64,000 bases of DNA from Pseudarthrobacter sp. GA104 (lineage in GTDB: Bacteria > Actinomycetota > Actinomycetes > Actinomycetales > Micrococcaceae): NCBI RefSeq assembly GCF_009741265.1, contig NZ_WOWL01000001.1, forward strand, positions 620,001-684,000, written 5' to 3'. Below the pieces are notes generated by a model. It made no database searches. It saw only the letters and a program-made list of their open reading frames with translations, and was not told where the DNA came from. The position numbers were made by a program, and so were the translations under genes. Below, piece by piece: positions 54,197 through 62,873 of the stretch (position 1 is its first letter; the number at the start of each line of letters is the position of its first letter).

Positions 54197-55365
54197 CAGC
54201 GTGCACCTTCTTCTGAGACGGCCCCTGCGGGATCACCGAAGGAGGCCAGGTAGCGGGCGTAGTGGTCCTGCTGCCGGTCCAGCCAGGAATTGGGTGTGCT
54301 GTAGACGTGCTTGAAGACGTCCAGCGGCTCCGGGTCCGGCATGGTGGTGCATCCCGTGCGCATCTCGTGCGCCACGGCGTCGGCCTTGTCCTTCACCTGC
54401 TGCTGCAGTTCTTCGGTGAGCAGGCCCTTCCGGTCCAAGAGGGCGGCAATCCGGCTGATCGGGTCCTTGGCAGCCCAGTCCTCGAGTTCGTTGGCGTCGC
54501 GGTAGCGCGTGGGGTCATCCGCCGTGGTGTGCGGGCCCATCCGGTAGCTGACCGCCTCGATGAAGGTTGGGCCGCCGCCGCGCCGTGCCCGGTCCAGGGC
54601 CACCCGGGTTGCCGCCATGACCGCCAGGACGTCGTTGCCGTCCACGCGCAGGCTGGGGATGCCGAACCCGGCAGCCCTGTCCGCGAGCTGGATGTGGGAC
54701 TGGAGCCGGACAGGCTCGGAGATTGCCCAGTGGTTGTTGGTGCAGAAGAACACCACGGGCACCTGGAAGCTTGCGGCAAACACCATTGCCTCGTTGACGT
54801 CGCCTTCGCTGGTGGCGCCGTCGCCGAAATAGGTCACGGCCACCGAATCTGCGCCATCGTTCTGGATGCCCATGGCGTAGCCGGTGGCATGCAGGGTCTG
54901 GGCGCCGATGATGATCTGCGGGGTGGCCATGTTGACCGTGTAGGGATCCCAGCCCGAGGACGCGTTGCCGCGCCACACCCGCACGAGGTCCGTCAGGTCC
55001 ACTCCGCGGCAGTATGCCACCCCGTTCTCCCGGTAGCTGGAGAAGACGAAGTCGTCGCTGCGCAGCGCGCGGCCCGAACCGATCTGCGCCGCCTCCTGTC
55101 CCAGCAGCGGCGGCCACAACCCTAGCTCGCCCTGCCTCTGCAGGGCCGTTGCCTCGACGTCGATGCGCCGGATGACGGTCATGTCCTCATAAAGGGAACA
55201 CAATTGCTCGTCAGTGATGTCCCTGACCCAGTAGTCGAACTCCGGATGGCTGACCCGCTCGCCGGAAGGGGTGACCAACTGGACCAGGTCACGTCCCTGT
55301 CCATGGGGGTACCGGGCGCTGGTGGAGGCGGTGGAACCGCCCTGGCCCGTTTGGTCTGTAGACAC
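54196..55365 (-). CDS. bkdA: Branched-chain 2-oxoacid dehydrogenase E1, alpha subunit
   Basis: A 389-residue ThDP-binding chain. The diphosphate motif is YFGDGATSEGDVNEAMVFA...FFCTNN, and EPLLGQ-like PPLLGQEAAQIGSG and RTSYR-like FSSYRENG are present. The GTG at 55365 (V-STDQTGQ) is used; a GTG at 55386 would add MRRLRAI. First gene of the bkd operon, divergent from an Lrp-type regulator, with palindromic sites in the gap. Confidence 0.92.
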   Translation of the reverse strand: MSTDQTGQGGSTASTSARYPHGQGRDLVQLVTPSGERVSHPEFDYWVRDITDEQLCSLYEDMTVIRRIDVEATALQRQGELGLWPPLLGQEAAQIGSGRALRSDDFVFSSYRENGVAYCRGVDLTDLVRVWRGNASSGWDPYTVNMATPQIIIGAQTLHATGYAMGIQNDGADSVAVTYFGDGATSEGDVNEAMVFAASFQVPVVFFCTNNHWAISEPVRLQSHIQLADRAAGFGIPSLRVDGNDVLAVMAATRVALDRARRGGGPTFIEAVSYRMGPHTTADDPTRYRDANELEDWAAKDPISRIAALLDRKGLLTEELQQQVKDKADAVAHEMRTGCTTMPDPEPLDVFKHVYSTPNSWLDRQQDHYARYLASFGDPAGAVSEEGAR

Positions 55366-55457
55366 GATAGCCCGCAATCTTCTCACGTGGTTGACCTGCG
55401 GTTTTGGGACTTGTGGTCCCGCTCGCCGCCGGCCGCCCGGGCGTCTTTGCCCCGGAT

Positions 55458-55522
55458 ATTGTGACCCTACTCACAATGCTCAGGAGGTACAACCACCGGC
55501 GCGATCATTGAGCAAAATGCTC
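55458..55522. promoter_or_regulatory. Palindromic sites between bkdA and the Lrp-type regulator
   Basis: Site 1: ATTGTGA-CCCTAC-TCACAAT (55458-55477), perfect 7 bp arms. Site 2: GAGCA-AAA-TGCTC (55510-55522), perfect 5 bp arms inside ATTGAGCAAAATGCTC. Both lie in the 194-base divergent gap and are the natural targets of the adjacent Lrp/AsnC protein. Confidence 0.68.
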
Positions 55523-55559
55523 TGCGGGGCGGCGCGGGACCGTGCTAACGTTGCGCATT

Positions 55560-56033
55560 ATGCAAGCCCTGGATGGCACCGACACCCGCCTGCTCTCGGC
55601 CTTGGCCCAGGATCCCCGGAAGACGGTGGTGGCGCTGGCCCAGAAGCTTGGCCTGTCCCGCAATACCGTGCAGGCGCGCATGGCGCAGCTGGAAAAAAGG
55701 CACGTCTTCCTGTCCTTCGAGCGGCGGATAAACCCGGCCGCCCTGGGCTACCCGCTGATGGCTTTCATCTCCGTCCATGTCCAGCAGCAGCGGCTCGCCC
55801 AGCTGGCGAAGGAACTTGCAGCCATCCCCGAGATCCTTGAGGGCTACGGCCTGACGGGGTCGGCGGACCTGCTGCTCCGGGTGGTTGCACTGGACGCCGA
55901 GGACCTGTTCCGAATCAACGGGAAGATCCTGGCGTGCGCAGGCGTGGACAGGACTGACACGGCCCTGGCCATGGGCGAACTCATTCCCTTCCGCGTGCAG
56001 CCCCTGCTTGACCGTGGTTCAGAACGCGGCTAG
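55560..56033 (+). CDS. Lrp/AsnC family transcriptional regulator (bkdR-like)
   Basis: A 157-residue regulator: N-terminal HTH LLSALAQDPRKTVVALAQKLGLSRNTVQARMAQLE and a C-terminal RAM/AsnC ligand domain (YGLTGSADLLLRVVALDAEDLF). Divergent from bkdA, like bkdR in other bacteria, where branched-chain amino acids act as effectors. ATG 55560 is chosen; a GTG at 55542 would add six residues. Ligand is inferred from context. Confidence 0.9.
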   Translation: MQALDGTDTRLLSALAQDPRKTVVALAQKLGLSRNTVQARMAQLEKRHVFLSFERRINPAALGYPLMAFISVHVQQQRLAQLAKELAAIPEILEGYGLTGSADLLLRVVALDAEDLFRINGKILACAGVDRTDTALAMGELIPFRVQPLLDRGSERG

Positions 56034-56194
56034 CAGGCTGTCCCGAATCAACGGGAAGTACGACGGCGGGAGGCGGGCTGGAGTACGACGCCGGCGGCCC
56101 GCACTATAGGCTGGTGCCAGTTAATTGGCGGGGCCGGCACAGGATCCCCGCCACCGAGCGGTGCGCAGCACCACTTTTCCCGAAAGGCTCCATT

Positions 56195-56752
56195 TTGAGC
56201 ACTCCTCAGGAACCGTACCAGCCGGGCGGCGCCGGCCTTGGGTCCCGGCAACTGCCGCAGCAGCCGCATTTCGGGCAGGACCCGGACGCCGCACCCTTCG
56301 GGCTCCCGGGACAGCCGCCGCCCAGGAACCGGCGGAAACTGTGGATCATTTTGGCGGGCGCCGGCGGCGTCCTGCTGCTGGTGGTCCTTGGGATCATCAT
56401 CCTGGTCAACATAGCGGGCAGCGCCACCAACCAGGCTCGCGGCCTGGCGGACGGCTTCACAAAACTGGTGATCGCCGGGGACAGCTCCAAAGCGTACGAC
56501 GAGTACCTCGACCCGGCGCTGAAGGAGCAGCTGTCCAAGGAGGCGTTCATTTCCGGCATCAAAAGCCTGGAGATGGACGAGTCCTGCAAACCGGCGTACA
56601 ACGACCTTAAGGTCGGCACCGAGAACGGGACCAAGTCGGCAGACATCGTCGGACTCATCACCTGCGAGGGCAAAGAGGTGGACCTCGCCTACCGCTTTGA
56701 AGGAGCCGACGAGCTCAAGATGACCAACATCAAACTCAGGCCCGCAGGCTAG
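56195..56752 (+). CDS. Hypothetical single-pass membrane protein
   Basis: A 185-residue protein: Pro/Gln/Gly-rich cytosolic N-terminus (about 48 residues), a basic RNRRK stop, one strong helix (LWIILAGAGGVLLLVVLGIIILVNI), and an extracytoplasmic domain with two Cys (ESCKP, LITCEG) that may form a disulfide. The outer domain resembles DUF4878-type NTF2-like folds. TTG 56195 has AAAGG 7 bases upstream; the upstream reading lacks coding bias. Confidence 0.8.
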   Translation: MSTPQEPYQPGGAGLGSRQLPQQPHFGQDPDAAPFGLPGQPPPRNRRKLWIILAGAGGVLLLVVLGIIILVNIAGSATNQARGLADGFTKLVIAGDSSKAYDEYLDPALKEQLSKEAFISGIKSLEMDESCKPAYNDLKVGTENGTKSADIVGLITCEGKEVDLAYRFEGADELKMTNIKLRPAG

Positions 56753-56770
56753 CGGCTCGGGCAGGAACGG

Positions 56771-56812
56771 AAGAGCCTCCGTACCGGGAATGTTCCCGGT
56801 ACGGAGGCTCTT
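56771..56812. terminator. Bidirectional terminator
   Basis: Perfect 20 bp inverted repeat (56771-56790 and 56793-56812) between the hypothetical membrane protein gene and the convergent symporter gene. Followed by TTCG on the plus strand. Confidence 0.9.
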
Positions 56813-56864
56813 CGCTGCTTGTGCCCCACGCCGGCGGCTGATGAAGGCCGGCGGCTGGCGCAGG

Positions 56865-58481
56865 TCAGTGGCTGGTGGCCTTTTCGGCGCCCACCCCGGT
56901 GAGGGAGCGGACTTCCATTTCGGCCTGCTTGGCGGTGTCCTCGCGCTTCTTGTCGAGGACGGTTCCCAGCCAGCCCAGCAGGAACGCCAGCGGAATGGAG
57001 ACGATGCCGGGGTTGCTCAGCGGGAAGAGCGCAAAGTTCGCGTCCTTGACCATCGAGGTGGCCGCACCGGAGACCACCGGCGAGAAGATGATCAGGACGA
57101 TCGCGGAGCCCAGGCCGCCGTACATGCTCCAGACCGCACCCTGGGTGGTGAACCTGCGCCAGAACAGGGAGTAGATGATCGTGGGCAGGTTGGCGGAGGC
57201 GGCGACGGCGAACGCGAGCGCCACCAGGAACGCCACGTTCTGTCCGTTGGCGAGGATCCCGCCCAGGATGGCAAGGACGCCGATGACCACGACGGTGCGC
57301 CGGGCCACCTTCACCTCAGTGTCGGCGTCGGCCTTGCCCTTGGAGATGACGCTGGCGTAGATGTCGTGGGCAAAGGAAGCCGCAGCCGTGATGGTCAGGC
57401 CGGCCACGACGGCGAGGATGGTGGCGAACGCCACGGCCGAGATGAAGCCCAGCAGCAGCGGTCCGCCGAGATAGAAGGCCAGGAGCGGGGCAGCCGAGTT
57501 CACGCCGCCCGGTGCGGTCTTGATGGTATCGGCACCCACCAGGGCGGCCGCTCCGTAGCCCAGCACAAGGGTGAAGAGGTAGAAGAGGCCGATCAGCCAG
57601 ATGGACCAGACCACGGACTTGCGGGCTTCCTTGGCCGTGGGGACCGTGTAGAAGCGCATGAGCACGTGCGGCAGGGCGGCCGTGCCCAGGACCAGGGCAA
57701 GGCCCAATGACATGAAGTCGAGCTTCGAGGTTTCGGTCTTGCCGTACTGCAGGCCTGGGTTGAGGACGGCCGGGTTGTTGGCTGTCTCCACTGCGGCGCC
57801 CAGGAGGTTGGAGAGGTTGAAGCCGTAGATGGCCAGGACCCACAGTGTCATGACGGCGGCGCCCGCGATGAGCAGGATCGCCTTGATGATCTGCACCCAG
57901 GTGGTGCCCTTCATGCCGCCGATGAGGACGTACATGATCATGAGGGCGCCGACGACGATGATCACCAGGGACTGGCCGCCCCAGTCGCTGATGCCGAGCA
58001 GGAGCGAAATCAGGCTTCCGGCGCCTGCCATCTGGGCGAGGAGGTAGAAGAAGCAGACAGCGAGGGTGGAGATGGCGGCGGCGATGCGGACCGGCCGCTG
58101 CTTCAGCCGGAAGGACAGGACGTCGGCCATGGTGAACTTGCCGGTGTTGCGGAGGAGTTCGGCGACGAGCAGCAGGGCCACGAGCCAGGCCACGAGGAAG
58201 CCGATGGAGTACATGAAGCCGTCGTAGCCGTTGATGGCGATGGCGCCGGTAATGCCCAGGAACGAGGCGGCCGAGAGGTAGTCTCCTGCGATGGCGGTTC
58301 CGTTTTGGGAGCCGGTAAAGGAACGTCCTGCCGCGTAGTAGTCCGCGGCGGTCTTGTTGTTCCGGCTGGCGCGGAAGACGATCACCATGGTCACGGCCAC
58401 GAACAGCCCGAAAATCCCCATGTTCAGCAGCGTGGTGTCCTTGAGGGCGGCCACGTCCACCGCTGTGGCGATGCCGATCAT
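56865..58481 (-). CDS. Sodium/solute symporter (SSS), acetate/monocarboxylate type
   Basis: A 538-residue symporter with about 13 helices. It has the ActP/MctC-like pattern: ADYYAAGRSFTGSQNGTAIAGDYLSAASFLGITG near the start, MADVLSFRL, and GGMKGTTWVQIIKAILLIAG. Takes up acetate, propionate or pyruvate with sodium or protons. ATG 58481 overlaps the DUF485 stop (ATGA); DUF485-SSS pairs are standard for ActP and MctC systems. Confidence 0.93.
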   Translation of the reverse strand: MIGIATAVDVAALKDTTLLNMGIFGLFVAVTMVIVFRASRNNKTAADYYAAGRSFTGSQNGTAIAGDYLSAASFLGITGAIAINGYDGFMYSIGFLVAWLVALLLVAELLRNTGKFTMADVLSFRLKQRPVRIAAAISTLAVCFFYLLAQMAGAGSLISLLLGISDWGGQSLVIIVVGALMIMYVLIGGMKGTTWVQIIKAILLIAGAAVMTLWVLAIYGFNLSNLLGAAVETANNPAVLNPGLQYGKTETSKLDFMSLGLALVLGTAALPHVLMRFYTVPTAKEARKSVVWSIWLIGLFYLFTLVLGYGAAALVGADTIKTAPGGVNSAAPLLAFYLGGPLLLGFISAVAFATILAVVAGLTITAAASFAHDIYASVISKGKADADTEVKVARRTVVVIGVLAILGGILANGQNVAFLVALAFAVAASANLPTIIYSLFWRRFTTQGAVWSMYGGLGSAIVLIIFSPVVSGAATSMVKDANFALFPLSNPGIVSIPLAFLLGWLGTVLDKKREDTAKQAEMEVRSLTGVGAEKATSH

Positions 58482-58858
58482 TTGTTAACTCCGCTCACTC
58501 GGTTGCCGTGCTTGTCGAATTCGTGACCCTCGATCTCGTCCCGGATCTCCTTCGCGATGGGGTCCAGCCGCCGGTTGGAGTAGCTGACGTACCAGCCGGT
58601 GATGGCGAACGTTGACACGAACTGGAGCAGGCCGAGGATCAGGCCCACGTTGATGTTGCCCCAGACCTTCGTGGACATGAACTCCACGGCGTAGTCGGCG
58701 AGCAGGACGTATGCGAAGTACCACAGCAGGAATGCGACTGCCATGGGAAAGACAAAGCTGCGGTGACGCTTGCGCAGTTCCTTGAACTGCTCCGTCGACT
58801 GGACCTGCTCGAAGTCCACGGACGCCGCTGCGTCCGGAGTGTGGGCATCGTTACCCAT
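58478..58858 (-). CDS. DUF485 membrane protein, partner of the symporter
   Basis: A 126-residue protein with two helices (FPMAVAFLLWYFAYVLLADYA and NVGLILGLLQFVSTFAITGWYV) and the DUF485 motif FKELRKRHRSFVFP. It is the small companion of ActP/MctC symporters. ATG 58858 has GAGGAGG 4-5 bases upstream; a longer reading to 58936 is rejected for lack of a site and a Cys-rich unlikely N-terminus. Confidence 0.92.
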   Translation of the reverse strand: MGNDAHTPDAAASVDFEQVQSTEQFKELRKRHRSFVFPMAVAFLLWYFAYVLLADYAVEFMSTKVWGNINVGLILGLLQFVSTFAITGWYVSYSNRRLDPIAKEIRDEIEGHEFDKHGNRVSGVNK

Positions 58859-59040
58859 CGTTCCTCCTCGTTGAGACTTGCCTGGACACACCCAACGGCA
58901 GGCCCCGGAAATGGGGCACCGCAAATGTGACTGCAATCACTCTGCTCGTGCGGGGTGCCACAATCCAGACTTGGCCCGCCGGCGGTCGCTCAACGGTTGG
59001 GATGCTGCGACAAACGGCACCCGCGGCTACGCTGGGCACC

Positions 59041-60237
59041 ATGCCGGACTCCCCCCTCCTGACTGCCGCAGCCGTGGCCGTCATCGCCATGGCCATCGCC
59101 GTCGTCGTCGGCGTGGGACTCAAGGTGCTCCGGTCCTTCCGGGACCTGGGCACCGACGCCGAGCGCGCCACCTACCACACGCTGCACGCCGCCTCCCAGG
59201 CGGGCCAGCACCTCCGCCGCGGGCTCAACCCCGCGGGCGCAGCCAAGGCCGGCCGCCAGCTGCGTGCCCTGCTGGGTTGCGACGCACTGGCGATCATGGA
59301 CACCTCCGGTGTGCTGGCATGGGACGGTGCGGGTGAAGACCTGAAACCGCGGCTGATGGACCTCGCCGCCGGTGTCCTGGCGAGCGGCCGGACGGCCGTG
59401 CTCCCGGCCGGGGACGCCGGCCCCGCCACGGACACCACCGGGGGCCCGCTCGCTGCCGTGATCGCGCCGGTGCGGGCCGGCTCCCGGGTGGTGGGCGCCG
59501 TCGCAGCGTTCGCCCCGTCCGCCGGCGCTGGACTTGTCCGGGCCACCAGCGAAGTGGCGGACTGGGTGGCGGTACAGGTGGAGCTCGCGGAGCTGGACGC
59601 CTCACGCACCCAACTGATGGAGGCCGAAGTGCGGGCGCTGCGGGCCCAGATCAGCCCCCACTTCATCTACAACTCGCTCAACGCCATCGCGTCCTTCATC
59701 AATACGGATCCCGCCCGGGCCCGGGAGCTCGTGGTGGAGTTCGCCGACTTCACCCGCTATTCCTTCCGGCGGCACGGGGACTTCACCACGCTCGCCGAGG
59801 AGCTGCGCTGCATCGACCGGTACCTGCTCCTGGAACGGGCGCGGTTCGGCGAGCGCGTCCAGGTGAGCCTTCGCGTGGCGCCGGAGGTACTCAGCACCGT
59901 CATCCCGTTCCTGAGCCTGCAGCCGCTGGTTGAGAACGCCGTCCGGCACGGGCTCGAAGCCAAGGAGGGGCCCGGGCACATCAGCATCACGGCCAACGAC
60001 GCCGGTGCCTTCGCCGAGGTGACCATCGAGGACGACGGCGTGGGCATGGACCCTGCCCAGCTCCAGTCCATGCTGGCCGGCCACACCGACGGCGAGCATG
60101 TGGGCCTGCGGAACGTCGATGCCCGCCTCCGCCAGGTCTACGGCAACGACCACGGGCTGGTGATCGAGACCGCCCCCGGAGAAGGAACCCTGATCACCAT
60201 GCGGGTACCCAAATCGCAGCCGGGCCACGATGCGTGA
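59041..60237 (+). CDS. LytS/YehU-type sensor histidine kinase
   Basis: A 398-residue kinase. One N-terminal helix (LLTAAAVAVIAMAIAVVVGVGL) anchors it, a GAF-like sensing region follows (about 75-185), then the His_kinase domain with QISPHFIYNSLNAIASF (phospho-acceptor His207) and an HATPase with LQPLVENAVRHG and DDGVGM. It has only one helix rather than the 5TM LytS sensor. Divergent from the DUF485-SSS pair and directly upstream of its response regulator. RBS is weak. Confidence 0.93.
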   Translation: MPDSPLLTAAAVAVIAMAIAVVVGVGLKVLRSFRDLGTDAERATYHTLHAASQAGQHLRRGLNPAGAAKAGRQLRALLGCDALAIMDTSGVLAWDGAGEDLKPRLMDLAAGVLASGRTAVLPAGDAGPATDTTGGPLAAVIAPVRAGSRVVGAVAAFAPSAGAGLVRATSEVADWVAVQVELAELDASRTQLMEAEVRALRAQISPHFIYNSLNAIASFINTDPARARELVVEFADFTRYSFRRHGDFTTLAEELRCIDRYLLLERARFGERVQVSLRVAPEVLSTVIPFLSLQPLVENAVRHGLEAKEGPGHISITANDAGAFAEVTIEDDGVGMDPAQLQSMLAGHTDGEHVGLRNVDARLRQVYGNDHGLVIETAPGEGTLITMRVPKSQPGHDA

Positions 60238-60303
60238 CCGGCCCCGGCCCGTGCCGGCCACCTCCGGCGCCAGCCGCAGGCTCCGGAAAGCTACCCTAGG
60301 AGC

Positions 60304-61020
60304 ATGATTAACGTCCTCGTCGTTGATGATGAGCTGCCCGCCGTTGAGGAACTGGCGTTCCTGCTGGGCAGGGACGAACGCGTTGGAACGGTCCTCCGGG
60401 CCACCTCCGGCAGCGAAGCCCTCCACGCCCTCTCCTCCGCCTCAGTCGACGCCGTCTTCCTGGACATCCACATGCCTGCGATGTCCGGGCTGGATATTGC
60501 CCGCGCCATCGCAGGGAGCAGCCGGCCGCCCGCCGTCGTGTTCGTGACGGCGGACGAGGACCACGCGCTCGACGCTTTTGAACTCGCTGCGGTGGATTAC
60601 CTGCTCAAGCCGGTGCGGGCCGAACGCCTGGCCCGCTGCGTGGGGCGCATCAGTGAACTGCGTGACGGCGGCGCCGCCCCTGAGATGATCACGGTTGACC
60701 AGGGCGGGACCACGCGGATGATCAGGCGCGACGACGTCACCTACGTCCAGGCGCAGGGCGACTATGCGCGCCTCCACACCGCCGAGGCAAGCTACCTGAT
60801 CAGGGTTCCGCTGGCCGACCTTGAGCAACAGTGGGCGGACGCCGGATTCATCCGGACGCACCGCTCCTACCTGGTGGCCCTGAAGCACGTGACCTCGATG
60901 AAGCTCGCGGCCGACGGTCCCAGCGTCACGGTGGCGGGCGCGGGCCTGCCGATCAGCAGGCGCCACCTGCCCACGGTACGGGAGAAGCTCGAGGCCACCC
61001 GGATCAGGCCCAATACATGA
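60304..61020 (+). CDS. LytTR-type response regulator
   Basis: A 238-residue regulator: receiver domain with VVDDE, Asp54 (FLDIHMP) and the switch Lys in LLKPV; LytTR DNA-binding domain at about 135-235 (VTYVQAQGDYARLHT, WADAGFIRTHRSYLV). It pairs with the kinase 66 bases upstream. Its stop overlaps the next start (ATGA), joining it to a small membrane gene and a second symporter gene. Confidence 0.94.
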   Translation: MINVLVVDDELPAVEELAFLLGRDERVGTVLRATSGSEALHALSSASVDAVFLDIHMPAMSGLDIARAIAGSSRPPAVVFVTADEDHALDAFELAAVDYLLKPVRAERLARCVGRISELRDGGAAPEMITVDQGGTTRMIRRDDVTYVQAQGDYARLHTAEASYLIRVPLADLEQQWADAGFIRTHRSYLVALKHVTSMKLAADGPSVTVAGAGLPISRRHLPTVREKLEATRIRPNT

Positions 61021-61367
61021 CCAGGGTGCGCGTAACGGCGCCGCGGACTGCGGTGCGGCCGGCCAAGGAGACGCGGGAAGCCGCCCAGGACTCCGAAGTC
61101 GGACAGGTTTTTGTCAGGTCCCTGATCCGGTCCCAGCTGCGCCTGGCCCTGGTGGTGGCCGGAGGCTTCCTGGTGATCCTTGCCGCCTTCCCCCTGCTGC
61201 TCACTGCCGTCCCCGGGCTGGCCGAAACCCCGGTGGCCGGCATTCCGTTCGCCTGGCTCCTGCTGGGGGCCGGGATCTACCCGGTGATCGGGCTCAGCGC
61301 CTGGCTGTACATCCGGACGGCGGCGCGCAACGAGGCGCGGTACCGGGACCTGGCCGAGGACCAGTGA
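61017..61367 (+). CDS. Small membrane protein, DUF485-like partner of second symporter
   Basis: A 116-residue protein with a charged N-terminus and two helices (LRLALVVAGGFLVILAAFPLLL and FAWLLLGAGIYPVIGLSAWLYI), followed by RTAARNEARYRDLAEDQ. The layout matches DUF485 partners of SSS symporters, although the family motif is less exact than in the other copy. Start ATG 61017 overlaps the response regulator stop. Confidence 0.85.
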   Translation: MTRVRVTAPRTAVRPAKETREAAQDSEVGQVFVRSLIRSQLRLALVVAGGFLVILAAFPLLLTAVPGLAETPVAGIPFAWLLLGAGIYPVIGLSAWLYIRTAARNEARYRDLAEDQ

Positions 61368-61374
61368 GGGAACC

Positions 61375-62841
61375 GTGAACCCCGGCATCGCAATAGCTGC
61401 CCTGGTGGGTGTCTCCCTGGCCACCGCCGTCATCGGCTTCTACGGCCTGCGCATATCGCGGACCACGGGTGATTTCTACGTCGCCTCCCGCACGGTCCGG
61501 CCATGGTGGAACGCGTCCGCGATCGGCGGCGAATACCTGTCCGCTGCCAGCTTCCTGGGTGTCGCCGGGCTGATCCTGCTGTCCGGAACGGACGCGCTGT
61601 GGTTCCCTGTCGGGTACACGGCAGGGTACCTGATGCTGCTGCTCTTCGTGGCGGCGCCGCTGAGGCGGTCCGGCGCCTACACCATCCCCGACTTTACCGA
61701 GGCCAGGCTTGACTCCCGGCCGGTGCGGCAAGTCACCAGCCTGGTGGTGGTGCTGGTGGGCTGGCTGTACATCGTGCCCCAACTCCACGGCGCCGCCCTC
61801 ACCATCCGCATCACCACCGGGCTGCCGTCCTGGGTGGGGTCCGTCGCGGTGGTGATCGTGGTATGCCTCACCGTGGTGGCAGGCGGCATGCGCTCCATTA
61901 CGTTCGTCCAGGCGTTCCAGTACTGGCTGAAGCTCACCGCGCTGGCCGTTCCCATCCTGTTCATCATCTTCGTGCTCGCGGACACCGGGGCGCCTGCCCT
62001 GGCTGCGCCTGCGGTCAATCCCACCGGCGTGGCTCCTGCCGGGCTGTACCAGAACGTGTCCTTGCTGGTGGCCCTGCTTTTTGGAACCCTGGGCCTGCCG
62101 CATGTGCTGGTGCGCTTCTACACCAACCCCGACGGCCAGTCCGCCCGCCGCACCACGCTGATCGTCCTGGGCCTGCTGTCCGTGTTCTACCTGTTTCCCA
62201 CCGCCTACGGGCTCGTGGGGCGGATGTTCGCTCCCGGCCTGGCGCGCGCCGGCCAGGCGGACGCCATGGTGCTGCTGCTGCCGGGAGAACTCGTGGGCGG
62301 GACGGCGGGCGACCTGCTGTCCGCGCTGGTGGTGGCGGGTGCCTTCGCGGCCTTCCTTTCCACCACCTCGGGGCTGGTGGTTTCCCTGGCCGGCGTCATC
62401 AGCCAGGACGTCCTGGGCGCAGGCGTCGGCAGCTTCCGGCTCGCAGCCGTCATTTCGGCCGTTGTTCCCCTGGGCTTTGCGTTCATGACCGACTCCTCCG
62501 CCCTGGCAGGGAGCGTGGGGCTGGTTTTCGCCTTTACCGCCTCAACGGTGTGCCCGGTGCTGCTGCTGGGGATCTGGTGGCGGGGACTTACCGACGCCGG
62601 TGCCATCGCCGGCATGCTGACCGGCGGAGTCCTGTGCGGCGGGGCAATGGTCATCGGCGCCCTGGCCGGGGCAGCCAACACGCCCGGCTGGCTCGCCCAG
62701 CCGGCAGCGTGGACTGTTCCCGCGGCCTTCGCCGTGATGGTCATCGTGTCCCGCGCAACGGTGCAGCGGATCCCGGGAACCATGGCCAGGGTGATGACCC
62801 GGCTGCACACCCCGGAGCGCCCGCTCGCCACCGAGCGCTGA
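61375..62841 (+). CDS. Second sodium/solute symporter (SSS), monocarboxylate type
   Basis: A 488-residue symporter with about 13 helices: TTGDFYVASRTVRPWWNASAIGGEYLSAASFLGVAG near the start, and GGMRSITFVQAFQYWLKLTALAVP. It belongs to the same subgroup as the 56.9 kb copy but has diverged and is shorter. GTG 61375 has GAGGG 3 bases upstream. Same operon as the two-component system, so it may be its regulatory target or co-sensor. Confidence 0.92.
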   Translation: MNPGIAIAALVGVSLATAVIGFYGLRISRTTGDFYVASRTVRPWWNASAIGGEYLSAASFLGVAGLILLSGTDALWFPVGYTAGYLMLLLFVAAPLRRSGAYTIPDFTEARLDSRPVRQVTSLVVVLVGWLYIVPQLHGAALTIRITTGLPSWVGSVAVVIVVCLTVVAGGMRSITFVQAFQYWLKLTALAVPILFIIFVLADTGAPALAAPAVNPTGVAPAGLYQNVSLLVALLFGTLGLPHVLVRFYTNPDGQSARRTTLIVLGLLSVFYLFPTAYGLVGRMFAPGLARAGQADAMVLLLPGELVGGTAGDLLSALVVAGAFAAFLSTTSGLVVSLAGVISQDVLGAGVGSFRLAAVISAVVPLGFAFMTDSSALAGSVGLVFAFTASTVCPVLLLGIWWRGLTDAGAIAGMLTGGVLCGGAMVIGALAGAANTPGWLAQPAAWTVPAAFAVMVIVSRATVQRIPGTMARVMTRLHTPERPLATER

Positions 62842-62873
62842 GCTCCCCTGCAGGCCGGCGGCTGGCCGGCGGC

